A program made the translations under genes and the position numbers. The notes beneath the pieces were generated by a model that was given only the letters and a program-made list of their open reading frames with translations, made no database searches and was not told the origin of the DNA. Of a stretch of DNA of 64,000 nucleotides, positions 37,140 to 48,055 are shown piece after piece; the stretch's first letter is position 1; every line of letters begins with the position of its first letter. This DNA is from Impatiens glandulifera (lineage: Eukaryota > Streptophyta > Magnoliopsida > Ericales > Balsaminaceae): contig NC_061867.1 in assembly GCF_907164915.1 (NCBI RefSeq), positions 25,830,308 through 25,894,307 of the forward strand, in the 5' to 3' direction.

Positions 37140-37402
37140 AAAGTTAAAACTATCGGTTTAAATGCTTAAACCGCTTAAAATCAATCACCGCTTCCCTAAA
37201 TCAACCGGTTAAATAACCGCATCATGAATAGAATCGCTACATTAAATAACCGCTTCATAACCGGTTAATTAACCGCATCAAATTCCCGCTCAAACTTCCC
37301 GCCCATCGCTTGTCGCCCAAAGCCATTTTGGAGAGAAAATTCCCGCCCATTCTTGATGTGACGGTTCGCGGCGGTTGAAATTCCAACCCGCGACTATAAA
37401 TA
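37140..37402 (+). promoter_or_regulatory. Putative promoter of ORF3: ACCGGTT motifs, E2F-like sites, TATA box
   Basis: TATAAATA at 37395-37402 lies 125 bp before the ORF3 ATG and is followed by a strongly pyrimidine-rich leader. Upstream are AACCGGTTAA palindromes (about 37204 and 37260) and repeated TAACCGCATCA / TAACCGCTTCA words. There are also three TTCCCGC motifs (37282-37289, 37295-37302, 37339-37346), two of which fit the E2F consensus WTTSSCSS. ACCGGTTAA is also the leading motif of this element's own LTR. Binding by any factor is inference. Confidence 0.55.
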
Positions 37403-37519
37403 ACACCCTTAGTTATTTTATTTCATTCTTACGCGAAACGACTTTCTCTCTCTAGCTTCCAAATCTCTAAATCTTTCAATCTCTCAAATCTCTCGATCTT
37501 TCGGTCCCTTCAAATCAAA

Positions 37520-40180
37520 ATGGGTCGCGAATCTGTGCTCTTTACCATCATCTTCCAGGTCGACTTCGATGAAATTCGAGCAAATGGATCGGCGGAAGCT
37601 AAACGAGTGTTAACCCAAATTTCTGAGTCCGGTCTTGAACACTTCTTGAATGGACCATTCATTTTGTACGAAGAAGCGGTCATTGAGTTCTTTCAAACTG
37701 CCGCACACAGCGAAGGAACGATAACCGCAACAATCGGCGGAAAACCGTTCAAACTCACCATGGAGTTGGTTGCTGAGGTTCTCCATCTACCAACCGAGGG
37801 GAGCGACTTCTCGGTGGTTACAGACGAGGATACATTCCAAGCGGTCTGCCGGGATGTTTCGGACACCGCGGTACCAATAGCAGTGTCCGGTAAGAAAACC
37901 TCCCTCAAACCGGAATTTCGACTGCTCTGCGAGATTCTATCTAAGTCGGTTCAAGCACGGGGAGGCAACTATGATAGCCTCACCCGAATGAAGATCGATA
38001 TGATTGCCGGTTTAGTCAACGACACTAAAATTAACTGGGCAAAAGTAATTTTCACTAACTTATGTGATATGGTGGATCCATCGTCTAAACGATCGTGGGG
38101 ATACGCCGTTCCACTCGGCAAACTGATACGCCACTTTAACGCTGAAACCGGCCAGGGCGTTTTTATCTCCCCCAGCAAGATCATAAAATCGTCTCATTTT
38201 ATAAGACCGGAGGACAAACCGGGCAAGACAAAGGTCTCAGCCAGCAAAAGGAAGTCACTGCCTAGAAAGAAGAAGGCTCTGGCAGGTGAACAGTCCGGAA
38301 GCAAGGCGGCTTCGCAACCAACCGGGTTGGCTAGTATTCCGACTGATACTCCTAATCCGGAAGACTCGGCCTCAAGCTCTGGCCAAACGCTCTCCCACTA
38401 CACCGAGGTGGATCGGTCTGTCAAAGGGAAAGAGACGGTGGTCGAAGAACAATCGGTCAGAACTGATAATATTGAAATCGATTCGGGTAGGCACCCGGAA
38501 GGAAATGAAACCACAGATGACAACATTCGGCAAATGGGCGAGGACCTCGTCACACAAATCATGAACGAAATTTACGTTCAAGCTCACGCTGCAAGCGACG
38601 TCTACTTTCAATGGGCTCTGAACCGGCAGGAAATCTTCTACACCAACATGCTACCGGAACATCCAGCTGACCGAAGATACGAAAAACTAGTTGAGATGGA
38701 AACAAAAGTCATCAACCTTACAAAGGCTAAGAACGTCGTAACCGCTCTTCGAAGAAGTAAGATGGTCGAACCGCATGCCCGGTTACTAGAACTCACCGCT
38801 CATATGCAGCATCTTCGTGAGAAGCACATCCCTGGGACGGAGGATTCCCAGTTCGAGATCCTAGTGCTGGACATGCTAATGGTCAAAGAACGGGAACTGA
38901 CCGATGAGCTGGCACGGTTGGAAGCGGAACCCGAGCATCAAGAGGCATCAACCTTATCCAGATCTAATCCTAAGGATATTGGCGGTCCGAATCTGGCTGA
39001 AGCCGAGCATATTTTAGCCCAACCGGAACCCGTGATCAACAACACCGAAATCGAAACGGGCGTTCCGATCACCGATCAACACGACTCTCCTCAAACCGAC
39101 AATGCATCGGTACCGGCTGTAACAGAGGATAGGGTCAATGACATTATCGAAGAATTCATCAATGCCGCAATCCTGCCGTGGCAAAAGAAAATAAAGGAAA
39201 CCGCGACAAAATCTGTCGAGATGATTGAGTCAACCGATAAGCAACTACAAGCCGCGGTTGAACGGATTGCGTCCTTTGAGGAAAAATACGGTCTTACCGA
39301 TTTTTTGTTCGGCGACACAACTGATAGAACTAAGACATTGGAGGTCGTAACTAAGAAGTTGGAGACATATATCGCTCATACCAACCAAAAGGTCGGTTTG
39401 ATAGATCTACACCTCATAACAACCGATCAAAGGCTGAAAAAGATTGATGGAGATCTGTCTCAATCCGGTGTCCAGGCCGGATCCATACTTGATAAAGTGG
39501 AAGTGCTTGAGGAGAAGCATGCCAAGACCAAGGCCAATCTAAAGGCGGTCACCGAACAACTAGCGGAGATGGTAGCAGCAAAGCTGGCAGCCGACAAAGC
39601 ACTTGAAGAAACAAATAAGCTCGCGGCTCAATAGATCCAAGATGCCCTAGACGAGCAAGTCCGACTTTAAAAAGAAAAGGTACAGGCGGATGCGGACCTG
39701 GCCGGACATATGCAAACAATAGAAAACGTTGCACCAGCCATAGCGGTTCAACAAAATGAAGATGCGACTCGACTGATCGGCCAACAGCTAGCATTCGATG
39801 AGTTCGCCAACGCTCATAAAAAGTCAAAGGCGGCTGCTTCCTCATCCGGTCCAGCTACCAGAAAAAGAAAGGCTCCTTCCAAAAGAGCGGCAATTTCAAA
39901 ACTATTGGACAACGTTGCTGAAACGGTTATTGATCCTCCAATCAACCCGGTTTCGCAAGTAGATGAAGACCTCGAGGACGAAACTGTACCATCGCTCAAA
40001 AGAACGCGAGGCTTTGAAGCGATTCCACTCAAATCAGTTGCTCCACCGGCTTCACCTTTCACCGGTACCTCAGGCGGTCAGGGATCCTCCTCCAGACCTG
40101 CAGCCGATCCCTGCAATCCGGGAAGGGGAGAAGTACCTGCACACATAAAAGAAAAATTCATGCCTAGGAAATGGGAATAG
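37520..40180 (+). pseudogene. Post-pol ORF3 (env position), long paralogue with coiled coil
   Basis: 886 codons from ATG 37520 to TAA 40178. It is open for 704 codons, then has TAG at 39632 and TAA at 39668 before staying open to the end. Residues 10-100 carry the family pattern (IFQVDFDEI, SESGLEHFLNGPF, AVIEFFQTAA, EVLHLPTEG). Residues about 150-235 are conserved with the inverted fragment at 14537 (MVDPSSKRSWGYAVPLGKL). A Lys/Ser-rich basic linker follows at about 235-265. Residues about 535-725 are rich in heptad-like Leu/Ala/Glu/Lys and probably coiled coil. The C-terminus has a basic RKRKAPSKR cluster that could act as a nuclear signal. No signal peptide or transmembrane helix is evident. 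Function unknown. Confidence 0.87.
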
Positions 40181-40255
40181 AAAATTTTCTTTTACTTATT
40201 ATATTTATGTTTATTTCTGTAAACCTCTCTCTATATATTAAGTATTTTTGGAAAT

Positions 40256-40500
40256 CGGCCTACATTCTAATCCTTACATGGTTTTGAATATTTTAAGTAA
40301 AATAATCAAAAAGGGAGAAATTGATAAGATAAAATTTTCTCTTCAAAATTTTTCTCAAAATTTTTCCAAAATTTTGAGAAAAATTCTTCAAAATCATTTT
40401 CCAAAAATCCGGCCAAATAAACTTTTAAAACAACCGGCCTACATTCTAATCCTTACATGGTTTTGAATATTTTAAGTAAAATAATCTAAAAGGGAGAAAT
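40256..40500 (+). other. 3' untranslated region with duplicated polypurine tract
   Basis: A 67-bp segment (CGGCCTACATTCTAATCC through the purine run) occurs at 40256-40322 and again at 40435-40501, offset by 179 bp. Each copy ends in a PPT: about 40308-40320 and 40488-40499. The second abuts the 3' LTR and should prime plus-strand synthesis. The 13297 element shows the same duplication, so it is ancestral to both. Repeated PPTs are a reported Sirevirus trait. Confidence 0.88.
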
Positions 40501-41640
40501 TGTTAGATAAAATTAGACCGGTTAAATAGAACTTAACAAAATAAACTTCCTGTGCAGGAACGGTTAAAGAATCGGGATCGGTCAATTAATTCAACCGGTC
40601 AAGCAACCCAACCGACCAAGAACCTAACCGATCAGGAAGACAAGACTGGTCAGAAGAAAAGGCCAAAACCGTTGGTCATCCGGTTAACCTGAAGCTATGA
40701 AAAACCGGAAGTCATCCAATTAACCTAAACAACTGATCGATGCGAATAGATACTTTGAGTATCTGTTGAAGATGATACCAAATGACAGATCATAGTATTG
40801 CCATATTCATACAAGTCTGAGGACAATCGGCAGGCTACAGAAGATCGTCCAACAAGATCTTCTCACTCTGGGATAAATCAGAGGCGCAACCATCCAGGTG
40901 CAGGAAACTGTCCAACCGACAGTTGCCATATTAAGTAAAAGACAAACCTAGCCGGTTTGACCTACGCACTGGAAGCCTAAACTGCCAGGTCTAAAACACT
41001 GAACCTCTGCTCAACCAATCAGATTTAAGGAGATGAAATGTGACCGTTGGCACATTTCACCTATTAAAGAAGGAGCTGAAGAGGAGTAAATGCAGTTACA
41101 AGTTACAAGAGAAAAACATTTAAGAGTTACACCAACCCAAGTTATAAGTGATCTTTATCTCTCTAACTTAAAAAAGCTTAAGTATGTATTTGAAGTGAGA
41201 CTACAATTTCGGTTAAAATTGTACGAGTGTTATCGAGCAGAAAATAAGTCTCGATCGGATTGTGTTTGTGTATTCCTTAGTGAATATCCTTCTCACAGTT
41301 TCGAGAGGAAGGGGTGACATAGGAGTTTTATCTCCGAACATCCATAAAATCTGCCTTGTTATTTACTTTCTGCCGACTTTACACTCTAACCGATCCTACC
41401 TAAACCGACTTATTGAATCCCAAACTGACCCTATCCAAATCCGGTCCTATTCATCCTGTGTGTGTGCTGCTTCAACTTGAAACAAACCACTTCCGCACTT
41501 GAACTCGGTTCAAGGGTTTGTGACAGTTTGTGAAGTATTAAAACCCGGTGTTAATCTCTAACCGGATTAAACACCAACCATTAAGTGAAACGCGTTAATC
41601 GGCCAACCCCGGTCCGCCAGCCGCGACCTAGATCTTAACA
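40501..41640 (+). repeat. 3' LTR (1,140 bp)
   Basis: It begins TGTTAG right after the PPT and ends TTAACA just before TCATC. Differences from the 5' copy are mostly transitions. The TATA position reads TATTAAAG. The small ORFs at 41090 and 41262 are LTR sequence. Confidence 0.95.
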
Positions 41641-41645
41641 TCATC

Positions 41646-42775
41646 TCTATCAGTCGTGTCTCCACATAAACTTTTCGTAGAATTCTGAATTCCTTGAACA
41701 CAACATCTTTACTCACATGGATTTTCCCGCAAGCTGTATTAGAAAACTTTTGCGCCTTTCTTCCGTCTTCGAACTTCACATGTCCGATGATTGTCTCATC
41801 AAGTTCATTGAGCTTCTCTCAATTTCCCGTCATATTGTTTCTTGCTCCATTGTCAAGGTACCACACATCAGTGTGATTATACTTATCGCTACTTACGATG
41901 AGTTTCTCCATGACTATCTTTTTATTGAGAAACACACCTATAGTTCCTCCTTGGATGGTTCTTACAAGAACTCTTCAAGGTTTGTCTCCTCGTCTTCGGT
42001 AAAAGAATTTGTCATTCCATCAACAAACATTAATATTGGTTCCTCTTCATAGAAGCTAGTGAGGTTTGCCTCATTCTTGTGCCTTTTGTTGGGGCACTTG
42101 GATGCGTAGTGCCCATAATTTTGACAAGCGTAACACTTCACCGTACTCTAGTCTTTTCAGGGATTAGTTTTTTCTTGTCAAGATGATCTTTATACATGAC
42201 CTTGCCCTCAACTTTGTCATTTCCCACGAACTCAGTTATCTCCATTATTGGCGCTAATAATCGACAATCTAGAAGAAAAAATGGCTTCTTAGTTTGTCTT
42301 CATTTGTGACATCCATTCATCATACATGAGCAATAAGTGCTCCTCCTCTTGGTCTCCGTAGTAGTGAAGTCTATCCTTGTAGAATTTGAGATGATTGCGA
42401 TCTCCTCGATGATCATATTCTTGAGGTCACTAAATTACTTCATCACGGTAACGATGTGCATGTATTTTTGTGGTGAGACTTTAAGGAATTTCTTGACGAC
42501 GAAGATCTCCTCCACCTTCTCTCCCAACGAGCATATATCAGTCATGATGGATGTCAATTTTATGATGAAATCATCCACTATCTCCTTGAAGTGTGTCTTT
42601 AAGGTTTGAACTTTTGCCTCCTTGACTCTCTCCACTCCAACATGCATCGTCTTTAGCATCTCCCTTGCTAGCTAGGTAGAATCCATCTCGGCCACCATGA
42701 GAAGGACGTCTTCGGGGAGCGCTTGATTGTGGCGGAGAGAGTCATTCCATCCTTCCATTTAACGAGGTTAAAAAT
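41646..42775 (-). pseudogene. Older copia, 5' half (gag, protease, end of integrase)
   Basis: The minus strand reads gag (KTLKTHFKEIVDDFIIKLTS at 42600-42540, a UBN2-type domain), a CCHC knuckle (CYACQNYGHYASKC, about 42133-42092) and the protease box WYLDNGARNNMTG (about 41866-41828). At about 41755 the frame passes from the protease-side KFEDG segment straight into KIHVSKDVVF, which belongs at the end of integrase. So roughly the whole integrase was deleted before the 13-kb insertion. The sequence then continues across that insertion into the RT at 28579. No LTR is visible at its 5' side. Confidence 0.85.
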
Positions 42776-42782
42776 TGTGCCT

Positions 42783-42852
42783 AACAAGATTTATACCATA
42801 GTCTCCATTATGTAGCATTAACACTTCAACCACTAGACTACTTAAGATTTTG
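42783..42852 (-). repeat. tRNA-like (SINE-like) fragment
   Basis: The minus strand reads TAGTCTAGTGGTTGAAGTG, followed about 35 bp later by ATGGTATAAATC. These resemble degenerate tRNA A and B boxes, as in plant tRNA-derived SINE or pseudo-tRNA sequences. It does not fold into an obvious complete cloverleaf, so it is not called as a tRNA gene. Confidence 0.35.
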
Positions 42853-43187
42853 ATTTATATTTATAATTTTGTGTATATATATATATAATTAATATGATTA
42901 ACAATTAAAAAAATACTTATATATATTTGTATTTTAAATATTTAATAATTACTTATTATTTTAATATACTTAAAATAAATTTTTATTTTTAAAATTTATT
43001 AATTTTTTCTCTAAGGTTTATTATATATATCTATTAATGAATTATTATTATTTTATTAATGTTGATTTTTTATTATTGTAAAAAATTTTCAATGGTTAAT
43101 TTTATTTATTTAGATTTATTATTAAAATAAAAAAATAAAGAAATGTGTTAATTAACATAATTAACTAAACTCCCTTTTTCACAATTA

Positions 43188-43189
<2 letters not shown>

Positions 43190-43243
<54 letters not shown>
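43190..43243. repeat. (TA)n microsatellite
   Basis: An uninterrupted run of TA dinucleotides of about 54 bp lies just before the first 315-bp repeat unit. Confidence 0.9.
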
Positions 43244-43247
<4 letters not shown>

Positions 43248-44227
43248 TGGTTTGTTAAAGTGTTATTTTTTTTTGTTAGGTGGTAAGTTCGAAACATAAA
43301 TATAATATTTTTTTTACTTTTAACCGTTTAAGTTATGGACGGATCAACCCATAATCCAAATCATGTATCTATTTACTCTTACATATATATTAAAATTAAC
43401 CAAAACTTTTGACTCGGTAAGCCGGACACATTGAAATTAAGTATATTATATATATATATATTTATATTATTTAATTAAAAAGTATATTTATATTGTTAAG
43501 AATGTCCCAGTTCATCAAATTTGGTGTTAAATTTAAATATAAAATATAAAATATTATTAACTTAGTTGGTTAAAATGCTTTATTTGTTTTGTTATGTTGC
43601 AAATTTTAAACATATGTATAGCATTTATAATTTTATTTTTAACTGTTTTAAGTTTATGAGCGGGTCAACCCACAATCCGACCCAAGTGTCCAATTACTCT
43701 CACATATATATCCAAATTAAACACAACTCTTGATCCGACACTCCAGACATTATTATAGTCTTATTAGATATTGGTGTTCAATATTTAGTTTGTACTGAAT
43801 ATCTGACCGAATTCGAAATCATCGAATTCGAATAAACCGTATTCAAATTTTATTTTTGGTTTTCAAATCGAATTTCAAACTAATTCGAATTCAAATACGG
43901 GTTTCGAATTGGTTTTCGAGTTGGGTTCCAACTCGAAAACCAAACTGAATTCTTTATTTATTTTATTTTATATTATATTATATAATATATAATAATTTGA
44001 ATTATATCATATATATTTATTAGTCTAATTAGTTAAATAGTTGTACTTGTTTTTGTTTAGTTATAAGTTCGAAACATACATATAACTTTATTAATTTTAT
44101 TTTTAACGGTTTTAATTTTATTGGCGGGTCATCCCATAATTTGACTCAAGTATCCATTTACTCTCACATATATATTCAATATAACCACAAATATCGACCT
44201 GGCAGGCCGAGCACTTTGAAGTTAAGC

Positions 44228-44297
<70 letters not shown>
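44228..44297. repeat. (TA)n microsatellite
   Basis: A run of about 70 bp of TA dinucleotides lies between the third and fourth 315-bp repeat units. Confidence 0.9.
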
Positions 44298-44299
<2 letters not shown>

Positions 44300-44935
44300 T
44301 TAGTTCAAAAATTGAACTTATATTGTTAAGAATTTGCCATGTTAATCAAAATTTGGTGTTGAATTTAAAATATTAAGTATTATTAGCATAGTTGATTTAA
44401 AGGTTGTAATTGTTTTGTTATGTTTTAAGTTTGAAACATACATATAACAATTTTAATTTTATTTTTAACCGTTTTAAATTTATAAGTGGGTTAACCCTCC
44501 ATCTGACCTAGTATCAATTTGTTATCACATATATATATATCTAAATTAACCATAACTCTGAACTCGACAATCCAAACATTTTGAAATCAAATATTATTAT
44601 ATATATAGATTAGTTAGTTAAAAACATGAACTTATATTGTTCAGAATGCCCACACGTTTATCAAATTTAGTAATGAATTTAAAATATAAAGTTTTATTAA
44701 CATAGTTGGTTAAATGGTTGTTCTTGTTTTATTAGGTTGCAAGTTCAAAACATACATTTAACTTTTTTAATTTTATCTTTAATCGTTTTAAGTTTATGAA
44801 TGGATCAATCCACAATCCGACCAAAATATTTATTTACTCTCATATATATATATATCCAAATTAACCATAAATCTCGACCCGGTAATCCGAAAACTTTGAA
44901 ATTAAACATTATTATATATATAGATTCTATCTTTT

Positions 44936-45789
44936 AAAGGAAATTAAATTCATTAATATATCAAAGATTAAAGGGAGCAGAAGTTGCTTTATGATCTCAT
45001 TGCAGAGGCTGGTTGGGTATAAAAATCTATTAATTTCTTAGGATTGATTTTGAGTTATTTTTGGGAGTATAAATTTCCATGTTTAAGTACGATACAGTCC
45101 TTTGCCGCTGGAGGTATATTGACGTGAGACTGAAGGACTCTAGTACCCTTATCCTTGGTAACAAGTGTCTATATTTGGAAACATGTATGAATCATCAATT
45201 GTATCATTTTAAAGTAAAAACTATATATAATTTTGGATTTTAGCGGTATTAAATTTATGTATTATAAAAAAACCCAGAAGAGATCTCATGAAGATGCTAG
45301 AGGTGAATATGTTGTGGAGTCCACTAGTGTATTTACAGATAAAAACAATATTGCTTACCATTTGAAGGTTTATATCCAATAATCAAAACTAAATTCTAGA
45401 TCGGCTTACATTGTATTTTGTTTTCTAGTAATCATTCTAATTATACTGGATCTGTAATTATGTCTATGGAAGGTTTAAATTATTACTTTGGGTTGTTGCT
45501 TGAAGAAGACCCACAAATACAATAGATAATATTATAAATTCCTTAATCAATACATATCAAGAGTTCGTTACATCAACAACTAATTTTCTTGAAGCTAAAA
45601 AAAACTTTTGGTGGTGAAAAAACTACAATGAAAAACACTGATTTAGAAAACCTCAAGAAAAGGTGGGAATTATTTAGAGTTTCTTGTTATCAGAATTTGT
45701 GGAATTAGTTATGTAGAAGATATGATTAGAATGCTTGGTGGACGAGTTAACTAAATTCGATATCTAGGAAGTTACGATAAAGACATATT
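44936..45789. other. Unassigned sequence
   Basis: Short open stretches on + (for example one encoding GEYVVESTSVFTDKNNIAYH near 45300) hint at a decayed coding sequence, but I recognise no family. The rest shows no structure. Confidence 0.3.
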
Positions 45790-47555
45790 TTTGTAACAAC
45801 TGGTCTTCCAACAAATTAACTACTCGCATCTCATCAAATTAACTTCTTTGTAAATCTGGATTGGTAAAGAGTTCGGGGAAGTCAATGCATAGTGTGCTTT
45901 GTCCTTCGAGGATGAACTGTCCATTAAAGGTTGGCGGAACAACTATGCGTTGTTTGGATATCCCTTTCTTGAAAATTTCTTCGAATCTCGTAGGGGAATA
46001 TCCTAAATCGCGACGATCCAAGTTGTAACATTGTTGAGGAAATGAAGGCATGCCATTGGCGTTTGGGACTAAGTTCATTCTAGGGAAATATATGATTTGG
46101 CGCATCATTTGGATATAGGGGAGGTTAAATATTCTAAAGTTACGGTCATTAGATGAGTCCTTACCTTCTGGGAAGACTGAACATATCTCAAACCCACTTA
46201 GTTCAACCTCCGGGGTGTTGACATGGATGGTCCCAATGACGGCTGTAATGTTAGTTTTTCCATTGAATGTGATAACTTGGTCGTTAGAGATAAATATAAT
46301 ATTATAATGTAGCCTTGAGTCTAAATCTTGTTTAGATGTAATCATGGTCTTCTTAAGATCAAGTTGTAGGAGAGTTGCATATTGATGATGCAATAGTTAA
46401 CCTGAATGGCTATGCTGGCCACTCGGACGGTGCATTTAAGGCATCCCATTATTTCACGGTGAGAGTTGTTGAAACCTTTGACACATAAGTCTAACGGTTA
46501 GATCTTGTCTTTGGATACACTTATCATCTCAAGGGTCCTTCAAGGAAATATTCTGAGTGCATATCCATTGTCTATTAATATTATCAAGATTGTCTTCACC
46601 TCCATTTTCACAGAAATGTAGAAAGATTTAGCGTGGTCTAATTTGTCTATCGGGAGATCTTTGTCTTCAAATTCGATCATGTTGTACTAAGAACTAGAGG
46701 ATATGATACCCACTAGTTCCTCTAGAGTAGTGTTGGAAGATATATTAGCCTTACTTAGCTCATTGATGACTACTTTCTTATGCTCAATATAGTACATTAG
46801 GATTTCCCAAATGGAAATGTTAACATTTGTCTTTCTAAGTTTAATTAGGAGGCTGTCCCATGGGTGAAGAGCTCTAGACTCATCTTCTTTTATTCTCCAT
46901 ACTGGCGGTTGGGATGTGGATGACACATTGTCCGTTGTGGTCTTGACGAAACTAGGTTGAAAATGTGTTCCACCACGTGTTGCTGCAATATTTATTGGGG
47001 CGTGGGTGTGGGTAATCATTTTTGATTTCCACCATATAAAAGTTTTATCGGAATCGGTTTTGGAATTCTTTTGGGCAAGTGATCAATCGTGATGAAATCT
47101 GGTTTAGCATGGTGGATTAAATCCATCACTACGTTAGTGTCAAAGGATTCTTCATCAGTAGAGATCATGTTGATTTAGTGATACGGTAATGGATTTTTAA
47201 TATCTCTAAATTAGCAATTAGCGATGATGTTCTGGTTTATCAAGTCTTGGAAGAGATGTTTGAGGGCGCTACAATTTTCAGGAGCGTGGCCCTTTGCTTG
47301 ATGATAATCACACTAGAAATTTTCTTACTTTCCAAGAGTGGTCTTCCATTCTTGGGGTAAGGGGTGTGATAAATTATTTTCTTGTAGAATCAACATAACC
47401 TAACTCAAAGGCATCCTTAGGTCGTCAAAAACTCTACGAGGTCTGGGTGCCTTAGGAGTTATAGGTTTTGTAGGGGTTGATGTGCTTGTTTTAGCTGGTG
47501 GAGGCTTGTTTGGGCTCACCTTTTGAGGAGGACGTTCATGCCAAGAAATAGTTAC
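45790..47555 (-). pseudogene. Ty3/gypsy gag-protease fragment (Tat/Ogre-like)
   Basis: On the minus strand from the gap edge: a gag end with a YHQAKGHAPENC segment and KHLFQDLINQN (about 47320-47220), the usual CxYHxxxGHxxxxC form of plant gypsy gag. Then ORF 47019-46687 (HPWDSLLIKLRKTNVNISIW), then an aspartic-protease-like region with ILIDNGYALRI (about 46590-46560). Then ORF 46393-45839, with a GYSPTRFEEI segment resembling the G-patch-like part downstream of protease in this lineage. There are several stops and shifts. RT is absent at 45790, and the 5' part is lost in the gap. Confidence 0.75.
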
Positions 47556-48055
47556 NNNNNNNNNNNNNNNNNNNNNNNNNNNNNNNNNNNNNNNNNNNNN
47601 NNNNNNNNNNNNNNNNNNNNNNNNNNNNNNNNNNNNNNNNNNNNNNNNNNNNNNNNNNNNNNNNNNNNNNNNNNNNNNNNNNNNNNNNNNNNNNNNNNNN
47701 NNNNNNNNNNNNNNNNNNNNNNNNNNNNNNNNNNNNNNNNNNNNNNNNNNNNNNNNNNNNNNNNNNNNNNNNNNNNNNNNNNNNNNNNNNNNNNNNNNNN
47801 NNNNNNNNNNNNNNNNNNNNNNNNNNNNNNNNNNNNNNNNNNNNNNNNNNNNNNNNNNNNNNNNNNNNNNNNNNNNNNNNNNNNNNNNNNNNNNNNNNNN
47901 NNNNNNNNNNNNNNNNNNNNNNNNNNNNNNNNNNNNNNNNNNNNNNNNNNNNNNNNNNNNNNNNNNNNNNNNNNNNNNNNNNNNNNNNNNNNNNNNNNNN
48001 NNNNNNNNNNNNNNNNNNNNNNNNNNNNNNNNNNNNNNNNNNNNNNNNNNNNNNN
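47556..48055. other. Assembly gap (500 N)
   Basis: Exactly 500 N bases; this is a scaffold placeholder, so true size and content are unknown. ORFs spanning it are artefacts. Confidence 0.99.

Larger units (their letters stand above)
28585..41640 (+). mobile_element. 13,056-bp Sirevirus-like Ty1/copia retrotransposon, structurally complete
   Basis: It is bounded by TGTTAG...CTAACA/TTAACA LTRs of equal length (1,140 bp each) and by a perfect 5-bp duplication TCATC (28580-28584 and 41641-41645). The order is 5' LTR, PBS, gag, pol (protease, integrase, RT, RNase H), three paralogous post-pol ORFs, duplicated PPT, 3' LTR. Integrase-before-RT makes it copia; LTRs over 1 kb, the env-position ORFs and repeated PPTs fit Sireviruses. 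By hand I count about 37 differences in the first 620 or so aligned LTR bases (about 94% identity there), so it is not a very recent insertion. Stops and frameshifts make it non-autonomous today. It interrupts an older minus-strand copia. Confidence 0.95.
43190..44935. repeat. Diverged tandem repeat, unit about 315 bp, five copies
   Basis: The anchor TTGGTTAAATGGTTGTACTTG (variants) starts near 43245, 43562, 44025, 44390 and 44702. Each is followed by GCAAGTTCGAAACATA-like sequence, a GGGTCAACCCACAATCCGAC-like block and CTCTCACATATATAT. Spacing is 312-365 bp except one interval of 463 bp, which contains an extra TTCGAATTC-rich segment (about 43797-43930). The anchor and the AGTTCGAAAC motif look like degenerate tRNA A and B boxes, so the unit may derive from a tRNA-related SINE. 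Long (TA)n runs lie between copies. Confidence 0.75.

Noticed and set aside
30400..39670. Premature stops as proof of methylation-driven C-to-T decay
   Set aside because: Every stop codon can arise from CAA, CAG or CGA by one C-to-T change, so the observation alone is uninformative without aligned intact copies.
35162..40180. True envelope glycoproteins in the env position
   Set aside because: No signal peptide, transmembrane helix or cysteine pattern was seen in any of the three ORFs.
42783..42852. Possible functional tRNA gene
   Set aside because: The A and B box words are degenerate and no full cloverleaf can be drawn; kept only as tRNA-like.
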